A stretch of DNA of 64,000 bases, from NCBI GenBank assembly GCA_026826555.1, contig JAKSZT010054565.1, positions 4,762,728 to 4,826,727 of the forward strand. The letters are read 5' to 3'. The translations under genes were made by a program, and so were the position numbers. Below, piece after piece: positions 59,503 through 64,000 of this stretch. Source of the stretch: Tolypeutes matacus (lineage: Eukaryota > Chordata > Mammalia > Cingulata > Chlamyphoridae). Under the pieces are notes generated by a model. It was given only the letters and a program-made list of their open reading frames with translations. It was not told the DNA's origin and made no database searches. Every line of letters begins with the position of its first letter. Position 1 is the first letter of the stretch.

Positions 59503-60369
59503 CAAGGCAGAAGGTGGGCAGTGGGGTCAGCCCAGTTCCTGTACGATCTGCTCAAAGAGACCCCGTATCGCTCTCCTCCTGGGCCCTGGGTATGGGAGGA
59601 GGGGCCATCTCTGAGAGTGTCCGGCCTGGCCTCCTGGGCCCTCATCTCTAAAAGCATTACTACCTTCTGCAAACACCGACAGGAGGCTTTTATTTTTTCT
59701 CCTCCTGACTGCAGAGGCACGCTCGGCCAGCGTGCAGGACAAGCTGGAAATGCCTGCGAATGGATACCTCCCAGAAGGCATCCCCAACCAATAAGGGACA
59801 GAGACTTGGGGGTCAAATACAGCTCCTGACCCTCTGGTTGGAATTCCTCTGAGGAGCATCCCACCAGCTCCTGGAGAGCCCCACAGGGCCTGCTAACACA
59901 CTGCTTCCCTTCCGTCTCTTCCCTCCAGGTCATCAGTCTACCCCTTGGATAAACTCTGTGCACTGGGATCCTTGATTCAGGGCTCTGCTTCTGGGGAAAC
60001 CAACCTCGGGGAGGGAGCCAGCCAAATCCCATGAAGAGACACTCTCCAACCTGATGGAAACAGCCTCCACTTTTGCCTGACACTTTGCAACCCCTCTGCT
60101 TGCTGTCGGTAACTGCGAAAGTGCATGTGGACCCGAAGCTCCTTTCCCTGTGATGCCACAGCCAGCACCAGAATAGTTTACACAACCAAGGCTTGGCCGC
60201 TCAGGATGCTCAGTGGCGCCGATCCGCACTGAGAGCCGCCCCTGGCATCACTCCTCACCCAGGCCTCCATCAAAACCCCCTCCACCACCCTGTCACCCTG
60301 CTTCCCCCACATAAATACTTCAGAGCGCTTCATCTCTGAAACACAATATCTGACTCTTCCTGATGCTGT
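59503..60369. other. GC-rich intronic sequence, no gene seen
   Basis: It holds the longest open frame of the window (229 residues, minus, 59496-60185), with no recognisable domain, low-complexity composition and competing frames on both strands. Confidence 0.4.
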
Positions 60370-60690
60370 GTGACCTTTCACATCATTTTCCCCAAAAGTT
60401 AATTTCTGTGATTAATGCAATATACTAAAACCTATAAATCTGACTGTCTGAAGGATTCAAATTAGGAATTATTGACAGCTGATGGAACTGAAGTGCAGGG
60501 ATGAAGCAGGTTTTCTCATCTGTCCATCTAAACGTTGGAATGTGTATTGATTAAAATATGACGTGCTACAGAACCCAACATAAATCTAAACTCTATTAGA
60601 TTAACACGAGCATTCAATTAACCTAAAATGACGACGTAAGAGAAAAGGGTCACATGTCGGTCTCTGTTAATTGTTTAGCCATAAACATGG
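60370..60690. other. AT-rich candidate conserved block
   Basis: A repeat-free stretch with GTTAATTTCTGTGATTAATG, TTGACAGCTGATGG (E-box CAGCTG), TTCAATTAACC and AATGACGACGTAAG (CRE-like halves). Regulatory role inferred from composition only. Confidence 0.3.
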
Positions 60691-61329
60691 GGTACCTGAA
60701 ATCGGGATGTGTGCTTGACGGGTGTCGGGGTGGCATGGGGGCAAGGACATGATGAGTTCCTCAGGGGCGGGAAGACATGGGCCACCCATAGAGGCGTCAC
60801 AGGTTTTGGCCAGAGAAGCAATGAGAAGGAGACGGCTGACACAGCTGGCTGGTTTGACTTCATTTTGGCTTCACTTTTATTTTAGACTTGGCTGGGTGGT
60901 GGCAGGCTCTGGGCAGAAGACATAGCTACAAGAGCAAAATTTGTGCCTCACATGGGAACTTGAGGGCAGATGATGGGCAGGCATCTGCCAACTTCCGTTT
61001 GAACCCAATGAGCCTGGAAGTCAGGACAGACCCATCTTCCAGCCTGATGTCCAAGGAAACTCCCAGGCATTCTCCCTGCTCTATCAGATCAAAAAGGATG
61101 TTCTAGGGGAACTCTGGAAGCCAGGCACCTGGCTACATCCCAGGGCCAGAAGGAAACATTTTGGAACTGAAAACAACTGAGATATTGATTGATGCAACCA
61201 ATATCTATCTATTGAGTATCTATTTATGCCTGGTGTTTCAGGAGGTGGCCCAGGTGGTAAAAGATGAGGCAGACACAACCCGACATGGCTACAAACTTCC
61301 CACCCTTCTCCTTTGCTCTGGATACCAAG
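60691..61329. other. Intronic sequence, no gene seen
   Basis: Nothing recognised. Confidence 0.4.
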
Positions 61330-61823
61330 TGTGTCAATTTGAAGCTCTTTGGACCAAGAAAATCCTGTTCTTAAAACTAATCCATTCTTGTGTGTGTAAA
61401 CCTATTGCAGGTAGGAACTTTTGATTAAATTACTTCAGTTACGGACCTTTGATCAGAGGGCCGGACCCAGGGTGGGTCTTAGTCCTCTTACTGGAGTCCT
61501 TTATAAACAGACAAATAAAAAGCCACAGACACAGAAAAAAAAGCCGTGAGACAGAGGGAAGCCTCCAGAAGTTGAAATCACCAAAACCAAGAGAGATAAA
61601 AGCCACAGGCAGAGCAGCTAGAAGCTGAAAGAGATGAGGCCTGGAGGAGAGGGGAGAGACAGCAGAGTGCCCTCAGCTGCAGTTCGGGGAGAAAGCATCG
61701 CTGATGATGCCTTCGCACTTACACAGCTTCAGAACTGAAAGCTCGTAAGTTAATCAACCCAATATTAAAAGCCGACTCATTCCTGATATATTGCTCCCAG
61801 CAGCTTTCAGCCAACTGAAAGCA
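61330..61823 (+). mobile_element. LTR-type repeat, ERVL-MaLR-like, possibly xenarthran-enriched
   Basis: It opens TGTGTCAATTTGAAGCTC and has GGTGGGTCTTAGTCCTCTTA, ACTGGAGTCCTTTATAAACA, CTTCAGAACTGAAAGCTCG, TTAATCAACCCAATATTAAA and an end-type CTGATATATTGCTCCCAGCA segment, finishing near an ACTGAAAGCA. The plan parallels MLT1-type LTRs, and I recall similar copies from armadillo. Target duplication not identified, so the borders are approximate. Confidence 0.6.
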
Positions 61824-62480
61824 CATGGCAAAGCTGCCAGTCCAAGACCAATGCCCCTCGGGGCTGGGGATCCCTGTAGCCACCCCCTTCTCTCACCCTA
61901 GGGGTTGCACTCCCCCGGTCACCCTGCTCACCTCCTCTGCAAGCTTAGAGCCATTCTGAGGAGTCCACATCATCTCCTTTGGGTTTCTGTGACCTTCCAC
62001 TGTCTCCCTCCAGCTCGTCCCTGGTCATGGCCTGCAGTCCCCTGCAACGCCCCCGACCTTGCTAAGCTCTCCGGCCTGCAGACTACCATGCTTTATACCC
62101 TCAGCCAGCACCCTCCGTTGGCGGTGCTGGCACCTGCCTAATTCCTCCAGATTCAGCTGGGCCACTAGATTCAGAGGCCCTTGTTGACCTCCTTCCCCAA
62201 CCCCTGACACGTTGTGGAGGCACAGCTCAAGGGCACTGGCTGCGCCGCATCAGAACCACCTGGACCTTTGTCTGCCTACCCCGTGGCAGGAATAACAGAC
62301 CTGTCCTCGCAAGGGCCTGTCGTGGGTCTGCCATGCGTGTCTGCTGAGTGAATGCGTAAATGGAGGAATGGTCGAAGGAGAGCATGAACGTGAGGGAAGG
62401 CCTGTCTGGGGAAGGCCGAGGGTGGGCCTTCGGGATGGACAAGAGAGGAGCCAGATTCTCTTGGCTGTGAAACAGGCAAT
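61824..62480. other. Intronic sequence, no gene seen
   Basis: Nothing firmly recognised. Confidence 0.4.
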
Positions 62481-62620
62481 CATTCGACCACCCAGCAGTA
62501 CTTACTAAGCCCCCCTAGGTGCTGGGCAGACTGCTAGCCGCTCAGGATGCAGCAGTAAGCAAGGCCGGCCAGAGGCTGCCTGCACGGGCCCACACCCAGG
62601 GGCCTGTGCCCTGGGGAGGG
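62481..62620 (+). repeat. Ancient interspersed repeat fragment
   Basis: AGGTGCTGGGCAGACTGCTA and AGGATGCAGCAGTAAGCAAG resemble the same old class as the fragments at 0.56 and 17.4 kb. Confidence 0.45.
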
Positions 62621-62849
62621 CAGTTCCCATGGCACCCAGAGAACCGACCGGCGTGGGGCTTCTCCAGAAGTGCCACCTTGAGAAGAAGGCCTCATGTCTC
62701 TCCACAGAGCTGGGAATATGCCCCCCCAGCAAAACTAAGCCAAACTCTCTTTAACCATCATGGTGACCAGCCTGTGGGCTGCTCCCCAACATCACAGAAC
62801 CTCACAGCGTCAGGCCTGGCAGGGCCTGGAAGGTAACCAAGAAGAGGAC
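62621..62849. other. Intronic sequence, no gene seen
   Basis: Nothing recognised. Confidence 0.4.
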
Positions 62850-63065
62850 GGTGATGATGATGGCTAATATTGAGGGTCAGGGGCCCTGCGGCGGGCCTCC
62901 AAGCATGCAGCAGTCCCCTGTGGAGCCGTCATTACCATGACACCAGTCTTCCAGGGCCCAGAAGGAGGACGCAGCCAACGAGGGCGAAAGACAGGGCTTG
63001 GACTCAAGCAACCAGACTCCAGGATGCAGGCGTGAAACTTTCTCCTACTGTGCCTGGAAAGTCAA
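62850..63065 (-). repeat. Possible MIR SINE, diverged
   Basis: GATGATGGCTAATATTGAGG at one end and GGGCTTGGACTCAAGCAACC at the other fit an antisense MIR whose centre has decayed. Confidence 0.45.
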
Positions 63066-63270
63066 TCCCGAAAAGCCCTCCCCAGTCTTGAGGGAGAACC
63101 TGGGGCCCAGAGGGGTGGCCCCTGCAAGAATAACCCCGAAATCTGAGCAAAGCCCCATTGACACCAGGGTTCAGGCTACAGAGCCACTTACCCCTAAGGG
63201 GAGCCCTTTCCTACTTGGGGAGAGTGAGCAGAGAAGGGAGGTGATGGGCTCGGGGTGGCTGCTGGCCCAG
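63066..63270. other. Intronic sequence, no gene seen
   Basis: Nothing recognised. Confidence 0.4.
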
Positions 63271-63375
63271 CTCTTTCACCCCTCTATGAGAGGAAGAGAT
63301 ACCATCTTCTCTCCCTGCCATACCCCCAAGCCTCACACATAGCAGATGCTCCATAAATGCATATTGTCTCCATGA
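63271..63375 (+). repeat. L2-type 3' end remnant
   Basis: CCTCACACATAGCAGATGCT and CCATAAATGCATATTG match the terminal segment of L2 (CACATAGTAGGCGCTCAATAAATG). Confidence 0.55.
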
Positions 63376-64000
63376 TTACATAAATAAAGTGATCTACCAG
63401 AGGTCTTTTCTCCTTTATTTTTTTCCTATAGTAAGATTTTTTTTTTTAACTCTCCCATGCTTTTTTTTCCAATATCCTGGTGATGGTGAACTTGGACATT
63501 TGTCATTTGAACCCGCCTACCTGGCACCACCTCCCTCCGTGAGCAGGCTTCCAAGGTTTATAAAAAGCCGAGCCTAATCCTTCTGCGAGTATTGGGCGCC
63601 CTCGTGTGGCCGTCTCGGGATTACCAGCATTCAGATTCCTGAACTGGGAGAGGAGAAGTCTCCTGAGGCAGAGGGCAGGGAGACCAGTGTCTCCAGGGGT
63701 CTTCAGTCAGGCTGGATGCAGAGGCAGGCAGCCTCCTGGAGAGAGAGTCTGGGGGGCATGCGTGTCCCCTCCCTGGTCCAAGGAACACTGAGCTGTCAGC
63801 AGTCCCCAGGGGCCCTCGGAAAATACCTGCACAGCTCAGCCACCCAGGTGCCCGGTATGGGGGAGCAGGGGAGCAATGGAAATGGGAGGACCCGACTAGC
63901 CAAGAGGCATTTCCTACAACTGCTGGTCGTGCCATTTCCTCTCCAGCCAGCCTGTTCTTCCCCTCATTGTGACATTCTGAGCAGAGCTCCTGCTGTGTCA
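63376..64000. other. Intronic sequence to the window edge, no gene seen
   Basis: T-rich patches at 63415-63470, then GC-rich. Overlapping frames lack domains. Confidence 0.4.

Larger units (their letters stand above)
27670..64000 (-). other. ZNF536: Inferred last intron of ZNF536 (partial)
   Basis: The terminal exon starts in phase 1 after a good acceptor, and no further zinc-finger coding sequence is visible on the minus strand to the end of the window. I infer that the donor exon lies beyond 64000 and that this stretch is intronic. It holds transposon remains, microsatellites and several unannotated AT-rich or CpG-enriched blocks. Any small alternative exon would be missed by reading alone. 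Confidence 0.6.

Noticed and set aside
59496..60185. 229-residue minus-strand open frame, longest in the window
   Set aside because: No recognisable domain, mixed low-complexity composition and competing long frames on both strands. A frame of roughly this length is expected by chance in 64 kb of partly GC-rich DNA.
1..64000. CRISPR arrays, operons, prophage or bacterial mobile systems
   Set aside because: No regularly spaced direct repeats, no dense coding and clear mammalian repeats throughout.

Overview
This window is mammalian genomic DNA. It is intron-rich and gene-poor, carries CpG-depleted sequence and ancient mammalian repeats, and contains one 100-N assembly gap. Two tRNA-derived SINEs, a monomeric copy at about 31.86-32.1 kb and a dimeric copy at about 34.04-34.30 kb, look like the DAS family of armadillos and sloths. 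The source is therefore most likely a xenarthran. That assignment rests on recall of the repeat family and was not checked against a database.

I can support one protein-coding feature. It is the last coding exon of a C2H2 zinc-finger gene on the minus strand (27425-27669), which I recognise as ZNF536, a brain-expressed repressor of retinoic-acid-driven neuronal differentiation. The exon opens after a good splice acceptor, encodes one C2H2 finger and a basic/acidic tail, and ends at a TGA. A long AU-rich 3' UTR probably runs down to about 24750, where an AATAAA lies on the minus strand. Everything from 27670 to 64000 would then be the last intron of this gene. Everything below about 24750 would be its 3' flank.

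Layout: 1-24750 is 3' flank, with MER20, MIR, L2, L1 and MaLR LTR copies, a hAT element with perfect target-site duplications, an orphan CpG island at about 19.19-19.59 kb and an AT-rich block with homeodomain-type sites at 20.3-21.2 kb. 24750-27424 is the 3' UTR, including an 82-base T-rich tract. 27425-27669 is the exon. 27670-64000 is the intron, with a hAT-Charlie-like element, L2 and MIR copies, DAS-type SINEs, an L1 3' end followed by a solo LTR, several microsatellites, a CpG-enriched block near 49-50 kb and a 47-bp near-identical direct repeat at 57.3 and 59.5 kb.

I see no operon-like organisation, CRISPR array, functional RNA gene or novel protein system. The remaining long open frames look like chance frames in GC-rich DNA. 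The most interesting items are regulatory or structural: the orphan CpG island, the intronic CpG-enriched block, the 47-bp duplication, the inverted tail around the assembly gap and the long A-rich tract in the 3' UTR. Repeat names and boundaries come from reading against remembered consensus sequences and are approximate unless target-site duplications are given.
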